Assembly (NCBI GenBank): GCA_963724645.1
Contig: CAVRVJ010000001.1
Coordinates: 682,001 to 746,000, forward strand
Direction: 5' to 3'
DNA length: 64,000 nucleotides
DNA from: CAVXSP01 sp963724645
Lineage (GTDB): Bacteria > Acidobacteriota > Vicinamibacteria > Vicinamibacterales > SCN-69-37
Below, piece after piece: positions 48,243 through 57,280 of the stretch. Numbering within the stretch: position 1 is the stretch's first letter; each line of letters begins with the position of its first letter. The notes beneath the pieces were generated by a model, which saw only the letters and a list, made by a program, of their open reading frames with translations, searched no databases and was not told the origin of the DNA. The position numbers and the translations under genes were made by a program.

Positions 48243-49610
48243 ATGAAGATGCGGTTGGGCCACATCCCTTTGCTGGCGATCGCTGTCTGGTTGTGGACAC
48301 CGGCGCCTGCAGCCGCGCAGACACCAGCGCAGGGGAGCTCGCAGACGAAGGAGGAGCCACCTCTTGGCCTGCCACGTGGCGTTGATTGGAAGTTCAATTT
48401 CGACGCGAGCTGGGGCACCTTCGGGTTCGCCAACTCCCTGTTTCAGAATCCGAAGGAAGGCGTCCCGGACGACCTCAGCGACCAGTGGCTCGAAGGCGCG
48501 ATCAAGCCGGCCTTGTCGGGCAGTCACACTCTGGCCAACTCGAGCCAGTTCTACGGGAAGATGAGCGCGGTCGGTGAGCGCACGTACGGGGCGTCGCCCA
48601 CCATTTTCGGCGGCGACGCTCAGTCATTTCAGGTTGAAGACCTCTCGTTCGGCTGGCGGTCCGGGAAATCCGTGGGATCCGGCGAGAACGTCCTGGACTT
48701 CACGGTCGGACGTGCGCCGTTCAACCTCGGCCACGGCCTCCTGCTCTGGGACGGCGCCGCGGAGGGCGGCACCCGCGGTGGCTATTGGAGCAACGCCCGA
48801 AAAGCATTTCAGTTCGCCACGATCGGGCGCGTTCACGCCGGCAGCCACAAAGCCGAAGGCTTCTATCTCGACAAGGACGAACTCACGGAAGGCGACTCGG
48901 GAACCAGGTTGTGGGGGACGAACTACGAATACGCCCTCGGCGAGCACTCGACCTTCGGCGTGACGTACCTGAAGTTCTTCGCAGATTCCGCCGTGAAGCC
49001 CAATCGAGACGGGCTCAACGTCTTCAACCTGCGCGCCTACACGGCGCCCATTCCTTCCACGCCCGATCTCTCGGTCGACTTCGAGTACGTGTCGGAGCGA
49101 AACGGCGACCTGCTCAGTTCGAATGCCTGGACGCTGCAGGGCGGGTACGAGTTCAGCAAGGTGTCGTGGAAACCGAAATTCACGTATCGCTACGCGTTCT
49201 TCCAGGGCGACGACCCGGCGACGACGCGCAACGAGAATTTCGACCCGCTGCTGACCGGTTTCTACGACTGGGGCTACTGGTGGCAGGGCGAGATCGTCGG
49301 CGAGTACATCGCCCTCAACTCCAATCTGGTTTCGAACCTCGTTCGCGTCCACCTCTCCCCCACTGACAAGGTCGGCGGCGGGTTGATGTTCTACAAGTTC
49401 ACGCTCGATCAGCCCGGCGCGCTGCGGCCCGGCGTCACCGCCAAGGACCTGGCGGGCGAGTTCGATGCGTACATGGACTGGAAGGTCAATAAGAACTTCA
49501 CCGTCAGCCTCGTGGGTGCGTTTGCCAGCCCTCACACGGCCGCAGAGCAAGCGTTCAATCGCACACAGAACTTCTCGTACGGAATGGTGTTCCTCGCGTA
49601 CAGCTACTGA
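48243..49610 (+). CDS. Outer-membrane porin-like barrel (alginate-export-like) coupled to arcA
   Basis: A 455-residue barrel. LLAIAVWLWTPAPAAAQTPA is the signal peptide. Strands include VDWKFNFDASWGTFGFANSL, SFQVEDLSFGWRSGKSVGSG, VLDFTVGRAPFNLGHGLLLW, KFTYRYAFFQGDDPATTRNE and GFYDWGYWWQGEIVGEYIAL, ending FSYGMVFLAYSY. The layout (DWKFNFDASWGTFGFANSLF, then long paired strands) resembles alginate-export/AlgE-like porins. AGGAGG precedes ATG 48243. It ends 2 nt before arcA, so it is the leading gene of the arginine deiminase operon and probably admits arginine or an arginine-containing solute (inference). Intact. Confidence 0.8.
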   Translation: MKMRLGHIPLLAIAVWLWTPAPAAAQTPAQGSSQTKEEPPLGLPRGVDWKFNFDASWGTFGFANSLFQNPKEGVPDDLSDQWLEGAIKPALSGSHTLANSSQFYGKMSAVGERTYGASPTIFGGDAQSFQVEDLSFGWRSGKSVGSGENVLDFTVGRAPFNLGHGLLLWDGAAEGGTRGGYWSNARKAFQFATIGRVHAGSHKAEGFYLDKDELTEGDSGTRLWGTNYEYALGEHSTFGVTYLKFFADSAVKPNRDGLNVFNLRAYTAPIPSTPDLSVDFEYVSERNGDLLSSNAWTLQGGYEFSKVSWKPKFTYRYAFFQGDDPATTRNENFDPLLTGFYDWGYWWQGEIVGEYIALNSNLVSNLVRVHLSPTDKVGGGLMFYKFTLDQPGALRPGVTAKDLAGEFDAYMDWKVNKNFTVSLVGAFASPHTAAEQAFNRTQNFSYGMVFLAYSY

Positions 49611-49612
49611 CC

Positions 49613-50851
49613 ATGGAGAAGCCGATGCAGCCGCTCGGTGTTCATAGTGAAGTCGGCACGTTGCGAACCGTACTGGTCTGCCGGCCCGGCCTGGCGCACC
49701 AGCGGTTGACGCCCGGGAACCGGGCCGACCTGCTGTTCGACGATGTGCTGTGGGTGCACGAAGCGCAGAAGGACCACTACGACTTCGTGTTGAAGATGCG
49801 TGAGCGGGACGTCGACGTCCTCGAGCTGCACGATCTGCTCGCCGAAACCATGGCCGACAAGGCGGCGCGGGGATGGGTCCTCGATCGACGCATCACGGCC
49901 AATGATGTCGGCCCGGGCCTCGCGCCGATCATGCGGGCGTGGCTCTCCGAAATGCCGGCGGCGAAGCTCGCCGACCACCTGATTGGCGGGATTGCGTTCA
50001 GCGACCTGCCCAAGTCCGAGCAGACCACGATGCTGGCCGATGCGTACGGCGGGACCGACTTCATCGTCCCACCAGTGCCCAACACGCTGTTCCAGCGCGA
50101 TCCGTCGTGCTGGATCTACGGCGGCGTCACCTGCAACCCGATGTTCTGGCCTGCGCGAAAGCCGGAAACGCTCCTGCAGCGGGCGGTGTACAAGTTTCAT
50201 CCGCGCTTCAAGGGCGCGGACTTCGCGATCTGGTGGGGCGACAGCGACGACTCGTTCGGCGCCGCCACCGTCGAGGGCGGCGACGTCATGCCGATCGGCA
50301 AAGGGGTCGTGCTGATCGGCATGGGCGAGCGCACCTCGCGGCAGGCCGTGTTCCAGGTGGCCGCCGCACTCTTCAAGCAGAAGGCCGCGACGCGCGTGAT
50401 TGGCTGCCTGATGCCGAAGAGCCGGGCCGCGATGCATCTGGATACGGTGTTCACGTTCTGCGATCGGGATCTGTGTACCGCGTTCCGGGAGGTCGCCGAC
50501 CAGGTGCGCTGCTACAGCGCGCGGCCGGACGGCAAGGGTGGCGTCGAGGTGCACGCCGACACCGGGCACCTGTTCGACGTGGTCAAGGAGGCGCTGGGCC
50601 TCACCACGCTGCGCGTCGTCGAGACCGGCGGCAACAGCTGGGAGGCGCAGCGCGAGCAGTGGGACGACGGCAACAATGTCGTCGCGCTCGCGCCCGGCGT
50701 CGTCGTGGGATACGACCGGAACACGCATACGAACACGCTCTTGCGCAAGGCCGGAATCGAAGTGATCACGGTGCGCGGCGCCGAGCTCGGTCGCGGCCGC
50801 GGAGGGGGACACTGCATGACATGCCCGATCTCGCGCGACGCGGCCTATTGA
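49613..50851 (+). CDS. arcA: Arginine deiminase
   Basis: Converts arginine to citrulline and ammonia in the cytosol. 412 residues, normal. LGVHSEVGTLRTVLVCRPGL is the conserved start; FQRDPSCWIYGG, the catalytic acid in ATVEGGDVMPIGKGVVLIGM, the His in AAMHLDTVFTFCDRD, and the nucleophile Cys in GRGGGHCMTCPISRD are all present. The ATG at 49613 is two bases after the porin stop; a second in-frame ATG at 49625 has GGAGAA upstream and may be the real start. First enzyme of the ADI pathway, followed by arcB and arcC. Intact. Confidence 0.95.
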   Translation: MEKPMQPLGVHSEVGTLRTVLVCRPGLAHQRLTPGNRADLLFDDVLWVHEAQKDHYDFVLKMRERDVDVLELHDLLAETMADKAARGWVLDRRITANDVGPGLAPIMRAWLSEMPAAKLADHLIGGIAFSDLPKSEQTTMLADAYGGTDFIVPPVPNTLFQRDPSCWIYGGVTCNPMFWPARKPETLLQRAVYKFHPRFKGADFAIWWGDSDDSFGAATVEGGDVMPIGKGVVLIGMGERTSRQAVFQVAAALFKQKAATRVIGCLMPKSRAAMHLDTVFTFCDRDLCTAFREVADQVRCYSARPDGKGGVEVHADTGHLFDVVKEALGLTTLRVVETGGNSWEAQREQWDDGNNVVALAPGVVVGYDRNTHTNTLLRKAGIEVITVRGAELGRGRGGGHCMTCPISRDAAY

Positions 50852-50879
50852 TGACGGATACCACGTTCAGGAGAACCGT

Positions 50880-51884
50880 ATGAGCTTCAATCTCCGCAAC
50901 CGCTCTCTGCTGACAGTCCAGGATTACACGCCGCGCGAATTCCGCTACCTGCTCGACCTCGCGCGCGATCTCAAGCGCGCCAAGTACGCGCGGACCGAGC
51001 AGAAGCATCTCGAAGGGAAAGAGATCTGCCTGATCTTCGAGAAGACCTCGACGCGGACGCGCTGTGCGTTCGAGGTGGCCTGCTACGACCAGGGCGCGAA
51101 CGTGACCTACCTCGACCCGGCCGGATCGCAGATCGGCCACAAGGAATCGTTCAAGGACACGGCGCGAGTCCTCGGCCGCATGTTCGACGCTCTCGAGTAC
51201 CGAGGCGCCGAACAGAAGGGCGTCGAAGAACTCGCCAAGTATGCCGGCGTGCCGGTCTTCAACGGCCTGACCGCCGAATACCACCCGACCCAGATGATCG
51301 CCGACGTGATGACGATGCGCGAGCACAGCGACAAGCCGATCCACGAGATCAAGTACGCGTTCATGGGCGACACGCGCAACAACATGGGGCACTCGCTGAT
51401 GATCGTGGGCTGCCTGACCGGCATGGACGTCCGCCTCTGCGGCCCCAAGAAGCTGTGGCCCGCCGACGAGTACATCGCGATCGCCCGCAAGCTGCAGGAG
51501 CAGTCCGGCGCGAAGCTCACCATCACCGACGATGCACAAAAGGCGGTGGCGGGCGTCGATTTCGTGCACACCGATGTGTGGGTGTCCATGGGCGAGCCGA
51601 AGGAAGTCTGGAAAGAGCGCATCGATCTCCTGATGAAGTACCAGGTCAACAAGGAACTCATGAAGGCGGCCGGCAACCCGCAAGTCAAGTTCATGCACTG
51701 CCTGCCGGCATTTCACGATACGGAGACCACGCTCGGCAAGCAGATCGCCGAGACCTACGGGGTGAGCAACGGCCTCGAGGTCACGAATGACGTCTTCGAG
51801 TCGGAGATGAATCTCGCGTTCGAGCAAGCCGAGAACCGGCTGCACACGATCAAGGCCCTTCTCGTCGCCACCCTGGGAGACTGA
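50880..51884 (+). CDS. arcB: Ornithine carbamoyltransferase
   Basis: 334 residues. In this context it runs in the catabolic direction, citrulline plus phosphate to ornithine and carbamoyl phosphate. Carbamoyl-phosphate motif EKTSTRTRCAFEVACYDQGA, the HPTQ motif (EYHPTQMIADVMTM), the second domain GDTRNNMGHSLMIVGCLTGM and the ornithine-binding Cys loop KFMHCLPAFHDTE are all visible. AGGAGA precedes ATG 50880. It cannot be told from sequence alone whether it is kinetically catabolic, but the position between arcA and arcC says so. Intact. Confidence 0.95.
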   Translation: MSFNLRNRSLLTVQDYTPREFRYLLDLARDLKRAKYARTEQKHLEGKEICLIFEKTSTRTRCAFEVACYDQGANVTYLDPAGSQIGHKESFKDTARVLGRMFDALEYRGAEQKGVEELAKYAGVPVFNGLTAEYHPTQMIADVMTMREHSDKPIHEIKYAFMGDTRNNMGHSLMIVGCLTGMDVRLCGPKKLWPADEYIAIARKLQEQSGAKLTITDDAQKAVAGVDFVHTDVWVSMGEPKEVWKERIDLLMKYQVNKELMKAAGNPQVKFMHCLPAFHDTETTLGKQIAETYGVSNGLEVTNDVFESEMNLAFEQAENRLHTIKALLVATLGD

Positions 51885-51885
51885 C

Positions 51886-52824
51886 ATGTTGATCGTCACC
51901 GCGTTGGGCGGCAACGCACTCCTCCGCCGCGGCGAGCCGCTGACCGCCGACAATCAGCGCCGCAACATCCGCATCGCCGCGAAGGCGCTGGCCCCCGTGG
52001 CGGCAGAGCACCAGATGGTCATCGCGCACGGCAACGGACCGCAGGTCGGCTTGCTCGCACTGGAGGCGGCCGCGTACGTGGAAGAGGAAGATTTCCCCCT
52101 CGACGTCATGGACGCGGAGACCGAGGGGTCGATCGGCTACATGATCGAACAGGAGCTCGGCAACCTTCTCCCCTTCGAGCGCCCCTTCGCCACGTTGCTG
52201 ACGATGATCGAAGTCGATCCGGACGATCCCGCGTTCAGCAATCCCACGAAGTTCATCGGTCCTGTCTACAGCAAGGCCGATGCGGACAAAATGGCCGCCG
52301 AAAAACAGTGGGTCGTCAAGCAGGACGGCCAGAAGTGGCGGCGCGTGGTGGCGTCTCCGGAACCCAAGCGGATCTTCGAGCTGCGTCCGATCAAGTGGCT
52401 GCTCGAGCGAAACACGATCGTCATTGCGGCTGGCGGCGGCGGCATTCCCACGATGTACGAAAAGGGGAAGGACCGGAAGCTCGCCGGCGTCGAATGCGTG
52501 ATCGACAAGGACCTGGCGTCGGAACTACTCGCCCGGGAGCTCGATGCCGATCTCTTCCTCATACTGACGGACGCCGATGCGGTCTACGTCGACTATGGCA
52601 AACCGACGCAGAAAGCGATCCGGCGCGCCTCGCCGGCCGCCCTCGGCGCGATGACATTCGCCGCCGGATCGATGGGACCGAAAGTGGCCGCCGCGTGCCG
52701 CTTCGCCACCGCCACTGGAAAGAAAGCCGCCATTGGAGCGCTCGCGGACCTCAGTAGAATCATTGCGGGCGAAACTGGCACGACGGTGAGCGCGAGGGAG
52801 TCCGGCATTGTCTACGGGGCTTGA
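51886..52824 (+). CDS. arcC: Carbamate kinase
   Basis: 312 residues. Makes ATP from carbamoyl phosphate and ADP, releasing ammonia and CO2. Motifs: VTALGGNALLRRGEPLTADN, VIAHGNGPQVGLLALEAAAY, the DAETEGSIGYMIEQELGNLL segment, IVIAAGGGGIPTMYEKGKDR, DLFLILTDADAVYVDYGKPT and GSMGPKVAAACRFATATGKK. ATG is one base after the arcB stop (TGACATG). Its last 17 bases overlap the next gene. Completes the ADI pathway, the substrate-level ATP step. Intact. Confidence 0.95.
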   Translation: MLIVTALGGNALLRRGEPLTADNQRRNIRIAAKALAPVAAEHQMVIAHGNGPQVGLLALEAAAYVEEEDFPLDVMDAETEGSIGYMIEQELGNLLPFERPFATLLTMIEVDPDDPAFSNPTKFIGPVYSKADADKMAAEKQWVVKQDGQKWRRVVASPEPKRIFELRPIKWLLERNTIVIAAGGGGIPTMYEKGKDRKLAGVECVIDKDLASELLARELDADLFLILTDADAVYVDYGKPTQKAIRRASPAALGAMTFAAGSMGPKVAAACRFATATGKKAAIGALADLSRIIAGETGTTVSARESGIVYGA

Positions 52825-54157
52825 AGCCACCAAGAGCCTTGGTCTCGGGGCCTGCACCGCCATCGTGGTCGGCAACATGGTGGGATCGGGGTTCTACCTG
52901 TCGCCATCGGCGGTGGCGCCCTACGGTTTTCTCGCGATCGTCGCGTGGATCGTCATGGGCATCGGTGCCGTCTGCCTGGGGCTGACCTTTGCGCGGCTGG
53001 CCCGTATGGCCCCGGCGACGGGCGGTCCGTACGCGTACACCCGCCAGGGCTACGGCGACTTCGCCGGGTTCATCGTGGCCTGGGGCTACTGGATTTCGAT
53101 CTGGGCGTCGCTTCCGGTGATCGCGGTGGCGTTCACGGGATCGATCGCCGACTTGATGCCCGCGCTCCAGGGAAACCGGCCGATCGGCGTGGCCATCACG
53201 CTCGGCGCGATCTGGCTGGTGACGTTCACCAACCTTCTCGGCGTGAAGGAGGCCGGTGTCTTCGCGGAGGTCACGACGTACACCAAGCTCGTGCCCTTCT
53301 TCGCCATCTCGATCATCGGCCTGGCCTTTATTCACCCCGAACATTTCGGCGGCGGCTTCAATCCGAGCGGCAAATCGCTGCTCGACTCGAGCGCGGCTCT
53401 CGCGCCACTGACGATGTTCGCGTATCTCGGGCTCGAGTCGGCGACGGTGCCGGCCGGCGACGTGCGCGACCCGGAACGGACAATTCCCCGCTCCACCATG
53501 CTTGGAATCTTCGTGGCCGGGCTGCTGTACGTGCTGGGAACGATCGTCGTCATGGGAGTCGTGCCACACGAGCAACTTCTGGCGTCCAAGGCACCCTTTG
53601 CCGACGCGGCCCGCCTGATGTGGGGACCGGCTGCCGCCGTCGTGGTCGGGGTCGCCGTGATGGTGTCGTCCCTCGGCGCGCTCAACGGCTGGACGCTGAT
53701 GATGGGACAGGTGCCCATGGCTGCGGCAGCCGACAGGATGTTCCCCTCGGTGTTCGGCCGACTCTCGTCGCGAGGAGTCCCGGCGGTCGGCCTCATGATC
53801 TCGGCCGCGCTCGCGACAGCGCTGGTGCTCGTTCAGGTCTCTGGAACGTCCAAGTTCGCGGCGATCTACAACATGATCGTCAGCCTGAGCACGATGGCCG
53901 CCGTCATTCCGTATGTGTTCTGCGCGCTGGCGCCCGGGCTCATCGGGGGGCGCGCCGGAGGCGCAAAGCCGCGCATCGGGGTGGTCGAGGTCGTGGCGTT
54001 TGCGTTCGCGCTCTTCACCGTGTACGGGTGCGGCCCGGAGCCGGTCCTGTATGGGTTGATCCTCCTGCTCCTCGGGATTCCGTTCTACGTCTGGCTGAAG
54101 CGCGAGAATACCGCTGCCGGCGACACGCAGCGTACAGCGGTTCAACAGGCGCACTAG
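52808..54157 (+). CDS. APC-family basic amino acid antiporter (AdiC/ArcD-like role)
   Basis: 449 residues, 12 membrane helices. LGLGACTAIVVGNMVGSGFY is the APC helix-1 motif (GSGF), followed by TFARLARMAPATGGPYAYTR and GDFAGFIVAWGYWISIWASL. FAYLGLESATVPAGDVRDPE is the helix-6 segment, then RTIPRSTMLGIFVAGLLYVL. The sequence resembles AdiC/CadB/PotE antiporters. It overlaps arcC by 17 nt and is the expected arginine/ornithine exchanger, although exact substrates (agmatine versus ornithine) cannot be fixed. Intact; the next gene starts 4 nt later. Confidence 0.88.
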   Translation: MSTGLEATKSLGLGACTAIVVGNMVGSGFYLSPSAVAPYGFLAIVAWIVMGIGAVCLGLTFARLARMAPATGGPYAYTRQGYGDFAGFIVAWGYWISIWASLPVIAVAFTGSIADLMPALQGNRPIGVAITLGAIWLVTFTNLLGVKEAGVFAEVTTYTKLVPFFAISIIGLAFIHPEHFGGGFNPSGKSLLDSSAALAPLTMFAYLGLESATVPAGDVRDPERTIPRSTMLGIFVAGLLYVLGTIVVMGVVPHEQLLASKAPFADAARLMWGPAAAVVVGVAVMVSSLGALNGWTLMMGQVPMAAAADRMFPSVFGRLSSRGVPAVGLMISAALATALVLVQVSGTSKFAAIYNMIVSLSTMAAVIPYVFCALAPGLIGGRAGGAKPRIGVVEVVAFAFALFTVYGCGPEPVLYGLILLLLGIPFYVWLKRENTAAGDTQRTAVQQAH

Positions 54158-54161
54158 GACC

Positions 54162-55280
54162 TTGGCACCGGCAGAGGGGCCGAGCCTTCGGTCCCACCCA
54201 CTGCTCGACGAGATTCGGCGCAACCCGCTGCTCTGGTTGCTGGCATTCGTGCCTGCGGTGTTCGTCGGGGAGAAACTCGCGGCCGACGCGCACACGCTGC
54301 TGTTTGTTCTATCCGTCCTGGCCATCGTGCCGCTGGCGGCGTTGCTCAGTCATGCGACGGAATCCGTCGCGGCCAAGACTGGCGACAGCGTCGGCGGATT
54401 GCTCAACGCCACGCTCGGCAACCTCACCGAACTGATCATCGCGCTGACTGCGTTGCGCGCGGGACAGTACACGCTGGTGAAGGCCTCGATTGCCGGCGCG
54501 GTCGTCACCAACACGTTGTTCCTGCTGGGCGCCTCATTCCTTCTCGGCGGGCTGAAGCACCACGTGCAGGATTACAACCGGATCAATGCCCGGATGCAGG
54601 CGAGCCTGCTCTTCCTGGCCACGGTCGCGTTGTTGATCCCTTCAACGGTCCGTGGGGCCGACCCGGGATCGGCCCCGGCCTTCATGCAGACGTTGAGCGT
54701 CGGTCTGTCCTTCCTGCTCATCGTCGCGTACGGAATGGGCATGCTGTTCTCGCTCAAGACACATCGAGAGCTGTTCGGAAGCGAGGGCCATGGCGAGGGC
54801 GAGGAAGCTGTCTGGCCGATTGGCCTGGCGATGGCCACGCTCGGCGGTGTCACTGTCCTGGTGGCACTGGTGAGCGAGGTGTTCGTCGAGTCTGTGCAGG
54901 AGGCCGCCGTGACGTTCGGGATGACGCCCGCCTTCGTGGGTTTCATCGTCGTGCCGATCGTCGGCGCGGCGGCCGAAATGGCGTCGGCGTTCTCCGGCGC
55001 GCGCAAGAACCGCCTGGACCTGAGCGTGGGCATCGCACTGGGGAGCGCCTCCCAGATCGCGTTGTTCGTGGCGCCGGTTCTCGTGCTGCTCAGTTACGTG
55101 ATCGGCCCAACGCCGATGGACCTGCAATTCTGGCCGGGCGTGGTCGTGATGATCCTCATCGCCACACTCACCGCCTCGCTCGTCACCAACAGCGGCCGAT
55201 CGGCGTGGTTCGTGGGGGCCCTCGTCCTGATGGTCTACTTGATGTTCGCGATGACGCTCTACCTGTTGCCGCCCGGCTAG
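54162..55280 (+). CDS. cax: Calcium/proton exchanger (CAX family)
   Basis: 372 residues, about 11 helices. Two internal repeats carry the ion-binding motifs: GGLLNATLGNLTELIIALTA (c-1) and IVVPIVGAAAEMASAFSGAR (c-2), followed by GIALGSASQIALFVAPVLVL. A His/Glu-rich acidic loop (FGSEGHGEGEEAVWPI) lies between the halves. The start codon is TTG at 54162, four bases after the antiporter stop; no strong Shine-Dalgarno is evident. Last gene of the porin-arcABC-antiporter operon. Exchanges Ca2+ for H+, so it may add to proton balance. Its TAG shares CTAG with the stop of the convergent APC permease. Confidence 0.9.
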   Translation: MAPAEGPSLRSHPLLDEIRRNPLLWLLAFVPAVFVGEKLAADAHTLLFVLSVLAIVPLAALLSHATESVAAKTGDSVGGLLNATLGNLTELIIALTALRAGQYTLVKASIAGAVVTNTLFLLGASFLLGGLKHHVQDYNRINARMQASLLFLATVALLIPSTVRGADPGSAPAFMQTLSVGLSFLLIVAYGMGMLFSLKTHRELFGSEGHGEGEEAVWPIGLAMATLGGVTVLVALVSEVFVESVQEAAVTFGMTPAFVGFIVVPIVGAAAEMASAFSGARKNRLDLSVGIALGSASQIALFVAPVLVLLSYVIGPTPMDLQFWPGVVVMILIATLTASLVTNSGRSAWFVGALVLMVYLMFAMTLYLLPPG

Positions 55281-57277
55281 TCGGACATCAGGAAGATCAG
55301 CGGCCGCACGTCCTGCTCGGGCGTCCAGTCCCAATATCGCAGGAGGATCGCGTAGACCATGAGCCCCGTCTCACCCTCGCCAAACAGCAGGTAGCGGAGC
55401 GCCTGTCCCGTCAGGCCGCGCCGTGTCAGGCTGATGAAGATCGAAATGGGGTCGATGGCCTCACTGACGAAGGCGATGGTATTGGCGATCGCCACGGCGC
55501 CATAGACCTCCGCCACGTAGTCCCCGTCCTCCTTCTTTACGTCCACGTCAAGCGGGGCCGCGAACTCACTGCGATTGTCGAGTAAGTTGACGTGCACGAA
55601 CAGAATCGGCCCAACTACCTTGAAGTGTCGAGTGATCTCCATTTTCTTCCTGCGCCGATCCTCCAGCATGGAAGTCTTGATGGGAACCAGATGTACCTTC
55701 TTGCCCCGCAGTTCCGGTCCGAGGCGCCAGCTCTCGACGTTCACGAAGAATCCGTACGGGATGCGGATCTCCATCGCCCGCACTGAGCGGCTCACGCCAC
55801 AGGCCAGCATCAGGAGCACCGTGAAGATGCTGCCGATGATGAGACCGTCCGGCCGTTCGATGCAGTTGTCGATCAGGGTGTACGCGAACACCAGGAACAG
55901 GAACCCGGAGTACACGGCGAGCGGGTATCGCCGCTCGTGCCAGAGCGCGAGCGTGGCCGCGAGCGCGGCCGAGAGGATCAACACGAGCACGCCGGTGGCG
56001 TAGGCACCGCTTTGCGCCTCCACGTCCGCACGGAAGACCAGCGTGACGATGACGGCCACGATCAACAGCACGAGGACCAGCGGGCGAGAGAGCGCCGCCC
56101 AGCGCGGAGCCATCCCGTAACGCGGCAGGTAGCGGGGGATCAGGTGCAGCAGCCCCGCCATCGCCGACGCTCCGGCAAGGCCGAGGATGAAGATCGTCGA
56201 GAGATCGTAGACGGTGCCGAAGGCCGGCCCGAGATACCTGTGGGCGAGGAACGCAATCGCGCGCCCGGCCGCCTTGCCGCCCTGCTGGTAGTCTGCCGGT
56301 TCGATGAGCAACGTCGTGACCAGGCTCGAGAAGATCAGCATGACGCTCATGATCGTGGCGGCAGTCAGCAGCAGCTTCCGCGCGTTGGCCACACGCCCCT
56401 CCGGCGCGCCGGCACGTGGGCCGTGCCCCTTGTCCCGCTCGCCGCCGTCGATGAGCGGCATGACGGAGACACCCGTCTCGAAGCCGCTCAGCCCGAGCGC
56501 GAGCTTCGGGAAGACCAGGATGGCGCCCGCGATCATCAGGGATGGATCGCCTTTCGCGGCGAGCGCCGAGCGCCAGTGCGCAACGAGCGCAGGATGCGTG
56601 ATGACCTCAAAGGCGCCGCGCCCGAGGACGACGAGGTTCAACGCCAGGTACGGCAGCGCCGCGGCTGACGCCAGGCCAATCGCCTCGGAGAAGCCCTTTA
56701 GAAACACGACGGCCAGCACGACGAGAATCGCGAGCGTCACGAGGATTTGGTGCTCGCCCAGGACCTGCTGGAGGAACGGGTTCTCGATCGCGTGCTTGGC
56801 AGCGTCCGCCCCGGACAGCGTCATCGTGATGACGAAGTCGGTGGCGGCGAAGCCGAGCAGCACGAGCACGAGCGCCTTTCCCTTCCAGCCCGTCAGGAGG
56901 TTTTCGAGCAGGGCGATCGATCCCTGCCCGGCATAGCTGCGGCCGGCCACCTGTGCGTAGACCGGCAGCGCGCCGAGCAACGTGACCAGCACGAGAATGA
57001 CGGTCGCAATTGGCGCTACGGCGCCCGCCGCCAGCAGGGCAATGCCCGGCTGGTAGCCGAGCGTGGAGAAGTAGTCGACGCCGGTCAGCCAGATGACTTT
57101 CCACCAGGGATGGGAGCCAATTCCGTCGCCGGGGTGATCGTCGAGCGGTTCACCGCGCGCCAGCCAGCGTCCGATCGGCGACCGGTAATCGAGTGACGGC
57201 GCGGGCAGTTGCTCGCGGAACGGAATTCGTAGCGGGCTTGGTGGCTCCCCGGGCCGCTCCGGAGTCACTGTGGACAC
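55277..57277 (-). CDS. APC-superfamily permease with long C-terminal soluble region
   Basis: 666 residues. Helices begin at WWKVIWLTGVDYFSTLGYQP with GIALLAAGAVAPIATVILVL, and continue through FVITMTLSGADAAKHAIENP, LVTLAILVVLAVVFLKGFSE and YPLAVYSGFLFLVFAYTLID to about residue 500. The last ~160 residues are largely soluble (KVHLVPIKTSMLEDRRRKKM, FVHVNLLDNRSEFAAPLDVD, ISLTRRGLTGQALRYLLFGE), a domain I do not recognise. The start is 3 nt after the adiA stop, making it the last gene of the decarboxylase operon. An amino acid uptake role is inferred. Intact. Confidence 0.8.
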   Translation of the reverse strand: MSTVTPERPGEPPSPLRIPFREQLPAPSLDYRSPIGRWLARGEPLDDHPGDGIGSHPWWKVIWLTGVDYFSTLGYQPGIALLAAGAVAPIATVILVLVTLLGALPVYAQVAGRSYAGQGSIALLENLLTGWKGKALVLVLLGFAATDFVITMTLSGADAAKHAIENPFLQQVLGEHQILVTLAILVVLAVVFLKGFSEAIGLASAAALPYLALNLVVLGRGAFEVITHPALVAHWRSALAAKGDPSLMIAGAILVFPKLALGLSGFETGVSVMPLIDGGERDKGHGPRAGAPEGRVANARKLLLTAATIMSVMLIFSSLVTTLLIEPADYQQGGKAAGRAIAFLAHRYLGPAFGTVYDLSTIFILGLAGASAMAGLLHLIPRYLPRYGMAPRWAALSRPLVLVLLIVAVIVTLVFRADVEAQSGAYATGVLVLILSAALAATLALWHERRYPLAVYSGFLFLVFAYTLIDNCIERPDGLIIGSIFTVLLMLACGVSRSVRAMEIRIPYGFFVNVESWRLGPELRGKKVHLVPIKTSMLEDRRRKKMEITRHFKVVGPILFVHVNLLDNRSEFAAPLDVDVKKEDGDYVAEVYGAVAIANTIAFVSEAIDPISIFISLTRRGLTGQALRYLLFGEGETGLMVYAILLRYWDWTPEQDVRPLIFLMSD

Positions 57278-57280
57278 GCG

